Origin: Gossypium raimondii
Lineage: Eukaryota > Streptophyta > Magnoliopsida > Malvales > Malvaceae
DNA length: 64,000 bases
Assembly (NCBI RefSeq): GCF_025698545.1
Contig: NC_068572.1
Coordinates: 2,852,001 to 2,916,000 of the forward strand
Reading direction: 5' to 3'
Shown here: piece after piece, positions 12,483-24,342 of the stretch
Layout of the letters: every line of letters begins with the position of its first letter
How positions within the stretch are numbered: position 1 is the stretch's first letter
The notes under the pieces: generated by a model
What the model saw: the letters and a program-made list of their open reading frames with translations, nothing else
What the model was told of the DNA's origin: nothing
The model's database searches: none
Position numbers and translations under genes: made by a program

Positions 12483-13625
12483 GAGGCAAAATACAATCTA
12501 AATCCTAATATAAAGGCCTCTATTGTACTTTTTCACTTATTCGAGTTTTATTATTTTGTCTATAAAAAATGTCTCATAATCTACCGATTGACTGATCAGA
12601 TCGGTTGAATTGAGAACTAGTTGATATATTGATTTGGATGTAAGAGTTAAATCGGTCTTTGAACAAACCATTCAAAACTGATAAAAAAACAAAAATCAAG
12701 ACAAAATATTGAAGATGTAACTAGTTGATTTGGTTTTGTAGTTTTTTTAATGTGTTCTTTAAATTTTTATGATTATTTGATTTTTTATTAAATTATTAGT
12801 GGATTGACAATCAACTGGTTGAACTGAGAGTCGATGATTTGATCGATTTGATCATCATTTCGATTATTAAAACACCGATAATTCAAAAGTTGGACGTAGA
12901 GATATTCATGGGCCAAGTCGGGTCTCCATCAAACCTATATATGTTATTAGTAATTTCACAGTTACTCAAGTTTTAGTCTAGTCTGAAATATCAACCTCAA
13001 ATTTTGCTTAAATCTGTTTATATTTTAAATTCTATTATATTACTTTTTAAATTTTATTTTCCTGTTTTTAATTTAATATATATTCTATTATTAAAATTTT
13101 AAATACATCGTTAACATATATATTTTTTAATGTTTATATGATGGTATTATATAAATTATTGTAGATTTGTTTTTTAATGATACAAATTACATAATTATTG
13201 AAAACAGAAAATAAGATAAGTCCACATTCTCGGACCTTGAACGTTAAAATTTAAATTAACTCATATTTTAAACAAATTTATTTATTTTTATTTAAATTTA
13301 TATTCATAATGTTTTTACCAAAAAATTCACAAATTTGAATAATTAACCCAACTCTCAAGTAATATTTAAATTGAGAAAATCAATCTCACATAAACTAATT
13401 AAAGACTATATGATCACCACAAGAGAATAATCTTCACAAATGAAAGTAATTTTAATTAAATTTTAGGTGACAATTAGATAAATTTTATCATTGAGCCCTT
13501 TTAAATCGTTTAATTTCAAATTATTTTTAGTGTGAAATGTCACTTATCAAATCTTTTTTTTTCACACATACTTTTTTATATTTCAAGGCATGCATGATGA
13601 CCAAAATGTCAGTTTAGCATTAGTA
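12483..13625. other. AT-rich intergenic DNA
   Basis: No exon or RNA gene recognised. Around 12590-12860 there are several 'gattgac/ggttgaa' phrases that look like decayed repeat DNA but have no clear ends. Confidence 0.5.
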
Positions 13626-13631
13626 AATATA

Positions 13632-13795
13632 TGCTACCGTCGATTGAGTCTTAACTCGATTGACATTTGTATTATTGTCAATACAGAAAGACGTAAGTTC
13701 GAGTGCATTGAAACGTATTGTCCTCTTATTTAAAGGTTGGAGAAAACTATGGATAGTTCTAGGCATTGTATTGATGGATCGGATTATATAGACCT
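13632..13795 (+). mobile_element. Old tRNA-derived SINE copy
   Basis: It matches the SINE at 39202-39371 in order: gagtcttaactcgattgaca (box A-like), gtaagttcgagtgcattgaa (box B-like), then gttctaggcattgta near the 3' end. It is more diverged, and no target duplication could be fixed. Confidence 0.65.
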
Positions 13796-13860
13796 GAACC
13801 AATTAATATATCCATATTGGAATTTTCTAACTTCTAATATGAGTATTTAAATCTACATTA

Positions 13861-13988
13861 ATTTCACGTAAGTGTTATCAAAGGTTTAATTTCATAATAT
13901 GGTTGAGATTAAAGCTAATAATGGATTTCACATAAGTGTTATCAAAGGTTAATTTTCATAATATGGCTGAGATTAGAGCTAATAATGG
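13861..13988. repeat. Two-copy 64-bp tandem duplication
   Basis: A unit starting ATTTCACGTAAGTGTTATC at 13861 recurs at 13925 (ATTTCACATAAGTG...) with a few changes. Both copies end in gctaataatgg. Confidence 0.75.
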
Positions 13989-15262
13989 GCCGATTTCGGG
14001 TTCAAGTTGGGTTAGTACACTAAATCATGGCTTTTTTTTTTGGAACAAGTACGTTTTAAAAAAATCCACCACAATATTTTAAATGAAATTATTAGCCACA
14101 TTAATTAGACTATTGCTTAATCACCTTTTAACTAATCATACTAAATATTCTTGTGGGAATGGGTATATTCAAGCCAAAAATTCACTTCAACATTTTAACT
14201 GAAATGATTAACGTGTTAATTATTTGAACTAACTATAATTATAAAAATAGATGAAAATTATTTCAAATTAAATTATAAACTAAACCTAAAATTGAGTATG
14301 ATAAAAGGACCAAAACCACAAATTGATATTATAAAAGTAGATGAGAAAATTATGTTAAATCATAGGAACTAAATCTCAAATATGCATATAATAAAAGAGT
14401 AATAAAAGGGCCAAAACCACAATTTGACATTTTTTTTACATTTGTCTTTGGGATAATGGCATGTTTTACCCCTGTATTTTAACAAAATTGTCAATGTAGT
14501 ACTTCTACTTTCAATTTGTTTGTTTTGGTACCTGTACTTTCTATATTTTGGTACCCCACCTGACCGCGTTAAAATGTGTCAGATTTTGGCACAGGCCCAT
14601 TGGATGAGAGACACGTGACATGATTAATAGGAAAAGTTAAAAAGGTTAGGAGATAAGGACTTGGGAAAAATTTTCCCTTTTCATATTTCTAGATCTTAAA
14701 TAACGAAAAAGAAAACATATCCCAGGTTATATATCAGCAGCAACGTGTGATGATCCTTAATTAAACTAATTAGGAACAAAAAGAAAGGAATAAAATTTAA
14801 ACTAATAAACCAAGTCCCTTACTCTATATCTAACAGATTATCATCTCCCCCATGAGGTAAAAAAACCAATGAAGCTGGTCATCATCATCATCGTCATCAA
14901 CAGCATCAAGAGGAAGAAGAAGAGCAGCCATTAGTTCCAACATGAGCAACACTATTGTTTTCGAAGTTCGAAGCCTCTAAAACAAGGTATCGGTTTTGAG
15001 TTTTGTGGATAGAGAATAAGTAAAAATAAACACTTTATAAGAGCTTTCTCCGTCTTGCGTCTAACCCAATTCGAGTTTAAAATAATGAGACCCAATGTAA
15101 CTACGGATACAACAGAATAAGAAACTTACTTTCTGTTCCCCAATAGACAAAACAAAACGATTAATGCAATGGTATATTCTAGTCATACGACAAATCCCCA
15201 AAAACCCGAAAACAAATTAGTATTAGAACAAAGTATGGGGGAGGTGACTGACCGGTGAAACA
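13989..15262. other. Intergenic DNA and 3' flank of the conserved small gene
   Basis: About 14455-14700 carries MITE-like phrases (cccctgtattttaac, ggtacctgtactttc) without a clear partner arm. Nearer 15262 the sequence is presumably the 3' untranslated region of the minus-strand gene. A CAT/ATC-rich patch lies at 14880-14900. No other gene is seen. Confidence 0.5.
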
Positions 15263-16560
15263 TCAATTGTCGGGTTTGTTGTCGTCTTCGTTGTTGCCAA
15301 GAGGGTTATCGGTACTGATTGATGCAGCCAAATTGCGTCGCTCATCAGCATTGGCAGTAATAACCGGCATCCATACATCGGCAGTGCCACTCAAAAGGGA
15401 TCGCACCTGCGGGTCTGCTGCCATGGCAGAGGATATCATCTCATCCACACCGTCTAACTTAGCCGATAACTTGTCCAACTCTCTCGCGATTTCCAGCTGA
15501 TAACACATAAATACATACAAGATTAAGAAATAAGAAGACAAAAGTGAGCAATTTCCGACTGATAGAGAATAGTTCAGGATTTGGCCCTGGAAAAATATAT
15601 ACCTCATCAAGGCTGTGTGTAGACTTGGAAGGAACTTTTGTAACCTCCAATCCAAGGGCTTCGATTTTCGAACGCAGTTCAACTTCTTCCTGGTTAGTCA
15701 ATGCTTCTACCTATATATATATATGAATCACAAAGCATGGTGTTAATTAAGGCTTAGAGGAATCAAGCTTGAACAAACAAGCCTCTGTTCTTATTCATTA
15801 GTCTGTTTTTAAGCTTATTCGCGTGTTGTTCGTTAATAATTTCAAATTTGTGCTCGTGTTTCTCTACTTCAAATAATGTGTTCATTTTTCTTCTTTAAAT
15901 TAAACAAACTTATTAGTGAACAATAACGAAGGTTTCTGCGAAGAATGTTCATTAAGAAAGAATTGAATATATTCGCAATGTTCACAAACAATTATAAATC
16001 TAAACCTAATAATGAATGATAATTTAAAAAGAAAAAACATAAATGAACATATTTCTTACACAGTAATACTTATTGATTATATAATAATCCAATAATAAAC
16101 AAACTTAAACAAACATAAACAAGCTCGTTCATGTTCAATTTGTTTAAAAAACGAGACATATATTCGTTTATTTAGCTCAATAAACAATAAAAAATCTAAC
16201 TATTGATCAAAAAGCTCGATTCATTTAGAGCCCTAGTGTGAATCTGTAATCTAGCTTATGAATACCGGTAGCAATTTGGATCCTTAACCAAACAATAATT
16301 CAATGTCTTCGTTTTGGTAGGGCAAAAAGAAAAGAGATAAAGGAAAAACGAATGCGAAATTTGTTCATTAAGTCGAAACAATTTCAGAAGTAAATCAAGT
16401 GAATTTCGATTCATTAAGACCGAAACCTAAGAATGGAGAAGGAATTGAACAAAATACGGGGTAAAATTGAATGAAATATCGAAAAATATACCTGATGGAG
16501 TAGATTGGAAAGGAGGTGGAAAAACTGTGCGTCTGCCGTTTTGCCTTCTTCGGCTGCCAT
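15263..16560 (-). CDS. Conserved small plant protein of unknown function (136 aa)
   Basis: Three exons on the minus strand: 16560-16492 (23 codons), 15710-15603 (36 codons), 15496-15263 (77 codons plus stop), all phase 0 with GT-AG introns. The protein opens MAAEEGKTADAQFFHLLSN, continues ALTNQEEVELRSKIEALGLE, then DKLSAKLDGVDEMISSAMAA and DVWMPVITANADERRN, and ends in an acidic Asn/Asp tail. It looks largely helical and charged, with coiled-coil-like heptads in exons 2-3; there is no signal peptide or membrane segment. I recognise the sequence style as a conserved plant protein but cannot name a function. The clean frame across three exons and multiple synonymous-looking third positions argue that it is real. 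Intron 1 carries a hAT MITE. Confidence 0.8.
15748..16235. mobile_element. hAT-type MITE in intron 1 of the 136-aa gene
   Basis: Ends TAAGGCTTAGAGGAATCAAG and, reversed, TAGGGCTCTAAATGAATCGAG are inverted copies. The flanks gtgttaat (15740-15747) and gtgtgaat (16236-16243) form an 8-bp target duplication with 7 matches, as made by hAT transposases. The 488-bp body is AT-rich and non-coding. Confidence 0.75.
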
Positions 16561-16767
16561 TGAAAATCTTTGAAATCTATGTGATGATTGATCTCAAATC
16601 TCAATAATTTCTTCACCGAGTTGCCTAAGTTTTTTTCCTTTTTACCTTCAGAATCCCATTTGCCACGTCTTTGACTCGTTAAATAACTCCTTCCATCACT
16701 TACACCTGCCAGTGTCCCCATACGCTCCTACTTCCCTTACCCCATTATTATTTTTTTCTTAATTATT

Positions 16768-17130
16768 GGTTAAAATTTTCCATAAGTCCCTGTACTCTTG
16801 GTAAATTTAAAATTTAGTCTCTCTACCCTTATTTCTAGGAATTTAGCCTTTCTACTTTTCATATTTCAAAATTCAGGTCCAACTGTTAACGTTGTTAAAA
16901 TTATTTGTTAGATTCAGATTCATTACAACATCATTATTTTAATTATATTGTTACCAAGTAAGTATCTTTTATTTAAAATGTCAGGCAAATAAATCTAGCA
17001 AAAAAAATAGTGTTAACAAGTAAACCTAAAATCTAAAAAGTTGAGAGATTAAATTGATGGAAATAAAAGTATATGAACTAAATTCTAAATTTACCCAAAG
17101 TACAAGGACTTATGAATAATAACTTTAATT
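16768..17130. mobile_element. MITE upstream of the 136-aa gene
   Basis: The left arm (ccataagtccctgtactcttgg) is matched by the reversed right arm (cataagtccttgtactttggg). The arms extend for about 100 bp around an AT-rich centre. It is non-coding. Confidence 0.65.
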
Positions 17131-17749
17131 ATTATTAACATTAGATTATCACATTCTCATTTCTCAATATATAAAAATAATAATTAATTTATACAAAATA
17201 AAATCAGGGTTTGAAAAATATAAAATATTTAGAAAGTTTGATATATTTTTATTTTTAATTTAAATAACTTTTATAAATTTTATACAAAAGTATAAAAGAC
17301 AAAAACGCTTTATAATAAGAGTTTATAATATTTGTTAACTGCTTTAAATTTTAGTTTTTTTTAAATATTTTCATTCATTTTATAACGTTAACTTAATCAC
17401 ATATTTAAATTATGGTATAATTTTATTTTATCATTTTCATCATTTTCATTTACATTCAAGTCAATTTCAAGTTTAAATTATTTCAATTTAGATCAGATAT
17501 CATTCATATTTGGCGAGGCGAAACTTGAAAATTTTTTATGGTGACGAAATTAAATTATAATTTTACGATAGTAAAATATAATTTCACTATTTTAATAATC
17601 TATTTATAGTTTTTAAAGGATTGAATCAACTTTTATAATTTTAGGGGTGGCCAAAGTATAATTTTATCTTTCTAATTTAAAATTTTAAAGAACTTAAATG
17701 AATTTTTTCCAGTTTAGGGTTCCTCTTTTAAGACAGTAGAACTTATAAA
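17131..17749. other. AT-rich intergenic DNA with a decayed repeat
   Basis: Around 17510-17680 the words ggcgaggcgaaacttgaaaat resemble the repeat end seen near 43960 (aggggcgaagctagaaaatt, reversed), suggesting another decayed copy. No gene seen. Confidence 0.45.
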
Positions 17750-19071
17750 ATCCATTTCCCTCTTTCTCTGTCCATCCATTTCTCCCTCTTTTTTTCTTTT
17801 TCTTCTTTTTTATCCTCTCAAAATCCTTTTTCTGTTGCAGAATTTACTCCTTTTTAGTTTTGTGGAGTATGCCAAAAGCTGGGGTTTTTCCTGGTAAGTT
17901 CTTCTGGTGTGGATCTTTATGTAGCTTATTTTATATGGGTTTTTGATCATTGGTCCATAAATTCAAGGATTGATTTCATATTGGACCTGAGTTTTGATTG
18001 CATGGAATGGGGTTTTCAGCTAATTTTCTGATTTGGGTTTTGATTATTTGTTGATGAAGTTAAGGGTTTTCTTTGGCCAAAAATAAAGTTGAAGTTTTGA
18101 TTGCCTTGGCTTGGTCTTCTTCTTTTTTTGCTATTGATTTGAAAAGAAAAAAAAAGTTGAGATTTTGATTGTCTATTTATGTTTTCTACTTATTTTCTAA
18201 CACGGGTTTTTAATTATTGGTTGATACAGTTAAGCTTCTCTTTCTGTCAGATCCAATCAATTTGAGCTTAGTTCTATTTTTCCATTTACTTCTTCATCTT
18301 GAAGTCTTTATTTTTAAACAAACTGATAGTCTGGAGATCTGACTTGTATCTGATAGTTCCTTGGTTTTTGTTTTGTTCCTTAAGATTTATGAATCGTAGT
18401 TTCTCTTTATTTTCCCGTTTATCTTTCTTATGTCATATATGCAGATGATCAGCTGATAGGCTACTTTGATCTGTTTAATTTTTTGATTACTTCATCTATG
18501 TTTCTTTAGCCAGAGTTTACATATATGTATACATGTATATACATATGTGTCTGTTTGTGTGTGGTGTTAAATTTATATTTTGACTGTGTATATAATTTTA
18601 TTGGTTAGATGCTGCAAGTTTATCAGGGAACTTTGGGTATTTGTTGACCAGTATATTTATTCAATTTTTAATAGGTTAACTAAGGCCTATTTTTGGGTGG
18701 GTTGAACTTATATCAGTACTAGCAGATTAGAGGTTCTCTCAAGTTTCAGACATATTTGAGTTCCTATCTTGGAACAATGATGATGTTTGACGAGATGGAA
18801 TTTGTGGGGATATGGATTTCTTCAGTGCTCCACTTGGGGAAAAAGATGTGGCAGCCTCACAAATTGAACCAGAGGCGACGGTGGAGGATGATTATAGTGA
18901 AGAAGAAATTGATGTGGATGAACTTGAGAGGAGGATATGGAGGGACAAAATGCGTCTCAAACGGCTTAAAGAGCAAAATAAGTGCAAGGAGGGGATTGAT
19001 ATTGCTAAACAGCGCCTGTCACAAGAACAGGCAAGGAGAAAGAAGATGTGTGGGTTCTCACGGCTGTGATC
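17750..19071 (+). pseudogene. Truncated EIN3/EIL transcription factor copy
   Basis: The leader is pyrimidine-rich and keeps an apparent 5'-UTR intron (donor 17894; acceptor near 18725), so the copy arose by DNA duplication, not retroposition. The first ATG (18777) reads MMMFDEMEF and then loses frame: compared with the family's EFCGDMDFF, one base is missing near 18803. A second ATG at 18812 restores the family frame and gives 85 aa: [12 protein letters not shown], the acidic stretch [18 protein letters not shown], the basic region [12 protein letters not shown], and [10 protein letters not shown]. After KKM (about residue 95 of Arabidopsis EIN3) similarity stops. All the rest of the DNA-binding domain and the C-terminus are gone, replaced by CGFSRL and a stop at 19067. 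Intact EIN3/EIL proteins have about 600 aa. Confident family call; expression unknown. Confidence 0.85.
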
Positions 19072-19299
19072 AAGCATATATGCTCGTTTTCTTTAGTTTA
19101 CCTTCTGCTACGCGATTGGAATGGGAATGGGTCAGAAGATTTCTTTCTGACCATTAAAAATCAATGTTCAAACTTTTTGATGTTGTAAAATTATATAACA
19201 TATGGATTATGATGTAGAATTTCATTTTCATCTAACCTTTTCTTAATATAAGTTAATTATGTTTATGCAGAATATAATTCTCAAGTTATATTTTGATTT

Positions 19300-20000
19300 T
19301 AGTAAATTCATATAAGAACATTTTATTATTAAGAATTTTATGAAATTATATATCATTATTAAATTATATTTAATATTAATTATTTTAAATTGTATAAATT
19401 CATATAAGAAAATTTATTATCAAGAATTTTATGAAATTATATATCATTATTAAATTATATTTAATATTAATTATTTTAAATTGTATAAATTCATATAAGA
19501 AAATTTATTATCAAGAATTTTATGAAATTATATATCATTATTAAATTATATTTAATATTAATTATTTTAAATTATATAAATTCATATAAGAAAATTTATT
19601 ATCAAGAAATTTATGAAATTATATATTATTATTAAATTATATTTAATAATAATTATTTTAAATTATACAAATTCATATAAGAAAATTTATTAGTTTTAAT
19701 TATTTTAAATTTTATTAAACCATATATTTTAATTAAAATATATTTAATATTAATTATTTCAAATTATATTTTATAGTATCATATATTATGATTTTAGTAA
19801 ATTCATATAAGAATATTGATTATTAAGAATTTTATTAAATTATATATTTTAATTAAAATATATTTAATAATAATTATGTTAAATTATCTTTTATAGTATC
19901 ATATATTATGATTTGAGTAAATTCATATAAGAATATTAATTATTAAGAATTTTATTAAATTATATATATTTAATTATAATATATTTAACAATAATTATGT
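19300..20000. repeat. AT-rich tandem array, 91-bp then about 120-130-bp period
   Basis: The marker CATATAAGAA recurs at 19309, 19401, 19492, 19583 and 19674, a period of 91-92 bp, and then at 19804 and 19924 in longer, more diverged units. The unit contains ttatgaaattatatatcatt. It starts soon after the point where the EIL copy is cut off. Confidence 0.85.
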
Positions 20001-20084
20001 TTAAATATGATTAAATTATTTATTATTGATATTAATAATCTTATTAAAATTTAAATAACAATAACAATAATCATTTACCCAAAC

Positions 20085-20305
20085 AAATTTATGCTAAGGG
20101 TATTCTAGTCATTTTAGTTTTTTCCTTATGCTATTACACCTCTATTTCATTCAACCAAACACAAGAATACTATTACGCCTCTATTCCATTACATTCAACC
20201 AAACAATTGATTTGCTATTACGCCTCTATTCCATTACACCTCTATTCCATTACGCCTCTATTCCAATACAGCGAACCAAACGTGCTGTTAGATCGGTAGG
20301 ATTTA
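20085..20305. mobile_element. MITE terminus with an internal minisatellite
   Basis: Repeats of CTATTACGCCTCTATTCCAT run up to a terminus-like aatacagcgaaccaaacgtgct. This is the style of a common plant MITE end. The opposite end was not found, so with the tandem array it may be one end-truncated element. Confidence 0.55.
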
Positions 20306-21406
20306 AAGCTTAGGTTTTTTTGGGATCGAATACATAATATAGTCTATTTGAGTTAGGATAATTTTGAGTTAAGATAGTTTCGAGTTCATGTAAATTCAAT
20401 TTTGCTTTCTAGACTTTTTGAATTTCGAGTTCAAATCAAAATTGACAATTTTATTGATCTAATTATGTCTAAAACTTTTGAAATTTAATCTTTCTGCTTC
20501 GAATTCTAAGAATTTAGTCCTTTTTCTTGTCTGATTTAAAATTAAAGTCTATTTATAACATTATTAATTAGCTTCAATTAGATTTGGACATGTGTTATAA
20601 ATTGGATTTTAAAAATCGAAACTTTGAATTTTAAAATAAAATAACATTATTAATTTCAAAGATTAAATTTCAAATGTAAAATAACATGAAGATTAGATGC
20701 ATAATTAGACTAAAATGATTTTAACATAGAACTTCTAATACTCATTATCATGAAAATGTACTTTTTTTGACTGTTTAAAATTTAAAACATATATATATAT
20801 AAACAACTTTAATATGATAAAATTATTACGTTGTTTGACATGAGAATTAAGATCGTACTGCACCTCGATTATATGTAAAAATACCCTTATTATATTATTA
20901 TTTAGCTTATAATTTATTAAATTATTATATTATACCATAACACCAAACATCAAACTTAGTCAAGTAGTTTATTAGAAGCATAGATAATGCTTATTTTATC
21001 AAAATTTGTCCTACCAACATAAGCAAAACCTATATAATGATATCACTATAAAATTTAGTTAATTAAAGTAATTATTTATTCATACTAATAAAAACCAAGG
21101 TAATTAGTAGTAACTAAACCAACAGGGTGTGGTTTTTAACCATCCACCCTTCCCTTGATATTGAGAACCTATTCCAAAGCCAATAATACCACACCATTAA
21201 CAAATCAATATGAAGCTCTAAACCCAAACTATAACACTCACACTTTAACATAAAAACTTGGGTCACTGCCTTTACACTCTAGTAGTTCCTACTCTATTAT
21301 TAAAAAAAAAAAAACCTACCATATATATAAAATAAACTCATCATATCAGGAATTCAGGAGGCCCCTGTATGTCATTGCTTTCTTCGGATGCTTGCTAATC
21401 GTCCCA
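20306..21406. other. Intergenic DNA and 3' flank of LIN37
   Basis: AT-rich; around 20470-20580 are MITE-like phrases (aatttagtcctttttc). The part near 21300-21406 should hold the LIN37 3' untranslated region. No other gene seen. Confidence 0.5.
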
Positions 21407-24342
21407 TCAGTTCCCTAAGGCTGCAGCTGCAGCAGCAGCAGCAGCATCACTTCGGAACTGTTCTACAAGGGGAGGTAGCAGAAGTGCAAGCCTTGTTTTG
21501 TATCTCACGATTCGTTTCAAACGTTCTTGTCGTAACCTATGACAAAAACAACAATCATTGGTCGTATACACAGTCATCTTAGGCGTTCTGTGTTGAAATT
21601 CGAAAAGATACTATTTGAGGATAAATGAGAAACAAAGTGAAAAACATTGGAAAAAATGAATTAAAAGATTAATGTTTCAATTTCTCAGACACCAGCATAA
21701 AATGACTACAGCAGCTAAATTTCATGAGAAATTCACCAAATTGCAAATAATGAATTAAAAGAAACTTACCTTGATCTAACCTTTTTAGCCCGATTAATAT
21801 GCCTTTTCAACAGATCTTCTGTTGACAAATTCTCAACTGATTGCTCGTCCTAAAATCAGGAAACAGGAATCAGCTCAGTCTAAGAAAGGAAAAAAAACAA
21901 ATATGAAATTGCTTATTCTGGTTTTAAGAACTACTGCAAGAATGCCAACGAACATGCAACTGCCCTTATTATCAGAAATAAGCAGATGACCCAGGAGCTA
22001 ATCAAGGATTAACGGTAACAGCAACACTAAGTGCATATGATTATGATATGCAACCAGCCAGATAAATTTGGATATAGACCAAAAGACAAACAAAAACTAA
22101 AATAAGAAGAGAACAGTATCCCAAACATCTTAGATGTAAAAGGCTCATCTCGTGTAAGAAAAATACTCGGGAGGGAGGGGGGAGAGAGGGAGAGAGAGAG
22201 AGAGAGAGAGGAGGCTGCAGTTTATAAACATCATACACTAGTGGCAGTGGGACGCTAATTTTTTTATAAGAAGAGTCGAGAAAACTGTGATGTTGACATG
22301 AGAGATTGATTCAATCTAATGAATATTTTGCGTACATCCTTAGAAGATTCTCACATAGATAAGAAAATTTAACCCGGACCCAAGAAGCTAGATAACTTTA
22401 TAATCTTCACAATTCATTTTAATTATTAATTATATGGGCTGACGCTCATGTCTAAGATGTTAACCGTGACCACAAATTGAGTTATTACACAGATACAGTC
22501 ATGCTGGAGTCATGTAATGCAAGCAGTGAATTGGAAATTTAGCAGTTTTGCATAAAGACAGCTGTTCTCAAAAGCATTTCAGCTCATATACCTGCATGTG
22601 CATTTGGCATTCCTATACTTTTCAGCTGAATGCTCTTAGACTAGTTATCATTGCACCAGGTACTATTAGAATCTCTCTCTCACACACATACATACACAAC
22701 TCTTAAACTCTTCCTCAAATCATTTCATGACTTGCATTTTTGTATAGAGGCAGCTGTTGAAATGTGACACTAACTCCTATATTTGTCATGCACACCCACC
22801 TTACAACTTCACAAATCTTACTTGCATCATTTTATGACTTGCTTTAATTATTGTTTTGTGATTATGGCTAAAAAGATTACTAATAACTTGAGAAACATAT
22901 GAAAAGTGAAAGAAAAAAAAAAGTCACCATTATAACAAAACCATCAAAGGGAACTAACCTCCTTTTTATCCTCCTCTACTTGTTCTTCTCTATCTTCTGC
23001 TTCCTTTGGCAAACTACCCGTAACCGGTATAGGTAAAGGTTGTGGAAGAGACTTGAAAATATCTCCATATTGGGGCTGCCATATAATTAACATTACTAGG
23101 CGCAATAGAATGAATGAAACCAAGAAGCAACTAGGTCTGACAATGGAACTCCTACTCAGCCACATAAAAGAGGGTGGGGGGGGGGGGGAATTGCATACAA
23201 TTGAATCTTATTTTCATTGTTGGGTTCATGAGAATTCAATTGTCCCAGTACTTAAAAGTTGAACCATCACTACATAAATACCTGTAAAAAAAATAAACCA
23301 CTACTACATGCCTAAAACTTGCTCAGTTGACATGCTTATTAAAGATAAATATGTTCTTGTAGGAAATTACTGTTCTGGGCAAAGTGAGTCGTTCATATGC
23401 TCCATGGAAGCTAAACTTTAAATGAATTACCAGGAAAAAAAAGGGGGGACAAACCTGAGGTTCGTCTGGGAACCCATTTCTCAACCATGAACGGCAAAGA
23501 GAATAAATCGAAGCCCCGTCAGATATTCTGACCTGCAAGAAAAGGTGATCAAAGGCAATTAGCGTAGAAACATAGTGAAATGAAAATGCAATGACTGAAC
23601 CAGAATATAAGGGCAATGCGATGTGAAAGCTTACCTTTCGGTCCCTAACATTGACAAGAGAATCATCTTTGGTTCTCTCCCTGGGCAAAGCAGAGTAAAG
23701 AAGTTAGAATTGGCTTTAAGGTTGAAACGAGATATGCAATTTATTCTTAAAGATGAGAGATACACTACCTAACACCTTTATATCCTTTAGTTTCAGCATG
23801 TGAAAATGGCGATGAAGCAACCTAAATAATATAAAAAATAAAAAAAAGTTGAATTTGGAATAAATAGCACATCAAGTGGAGATTGAAATTTGAAAACCCA
23901 AAACGGTAAACGTCTGAAAAAAAGAGAAATAACGAACCTTGGGATGGAGAGAAGGGGGGAGGCCTTTAAGAGGAGGATGGAAGTGAGTAGGATAGGGAAG
24001 TGGTGGCGGTGGAGGCGGCGGCCTGGGGTTGCCAAAGGGATGAGAATGAGAATGAGGATGAGGATGATAAGGAAGGATAGGGCGACAAGAGTGGTTTGTT
24101 GAAAGGAAACCCCTACCGGAGGACGCTACTGGGTACACCACCGCCGCTGTTGGCGGGCATTGCTGTTCGTGATATGATGTTGTAATCGTTGTTGCTGTAG
24201 CCGTTGTCGGTGGGCATGGCCCTCTCATAGTCATAGTCACTCCTACCCCTCCTGCTGCGACTACCACCGCCGTAGCCGCCGCGTTCGCTCCGCTGCTTGA
24301 TCCCCGAATTGCGGTCGTCGGACTCGAACTTGTGTTTGACAT
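21407..24342 (-). CDS. LIN37: LIN37 homologue, MuvB core subunit of the DREAM complex
   Basis: Seven minus-strand exons, phases closing: 24342-23938, 23821-23769, 23680-23635, 23532-23455, 23075-22959, 21849-21770, 21536-21407; about 302 aa. The ATG at 24342 is preferred to an upstream non-ATG extension. The N-terminal 130 residues are low complexity (Ser/Ala, then His/Pro with a poly-Pro run). The diagnostic part is residues 164-188, ending IYSLCRSWLRNG, which matches the CRAW motif of animal LIN37 (LCRAWxRN). PQYGDIFKSLP follows, then an acidic linker, a basic helix (LLKRHINRAKKVRSR) and a C-terminal poly-Ala run. LIN37 is a scaffold subunit of MuvB, which with RB/E2F or MYB proteins represses or activates cell-cycle genes. 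The family call rests on the CRAW region; plant function is inferred. Confidence 0.75.
21420..21447. repeat. GCT/GCA coding microsatellite in LIN37 exon 7
   Basis: The plus strand reads ctgcagctgcagcagcagcag, coding a run of nine Ala near the LIN37 C-terminus on the minus strand. Length variation here would alter the protein without shifting frame. Confidence 0.8.
22170..22212. repeat. (GA)n microsatellite in a LIN37 intron
   Basis: A purine run, ggagggaggggggagagagg followed by GA dinucleotides, inside the large intron between exons 5 and 6. Intron position makes a coding effect unlikely. Confidence 0.8.

Noticed and set aside
19300-20000. Tandem array considered as a CRISPR-like or centromeric satellite
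   Set aside because: The repeats are contiguous without unique spacers, too few for a satellite, and the genome is eukaryotic.
23890-24102. Basic plus-strand reading frame with RMRMRMRM
   Set aside because: It is the antisense of the His/Pro and poly-Pro coding part of LIN37 exon 1.
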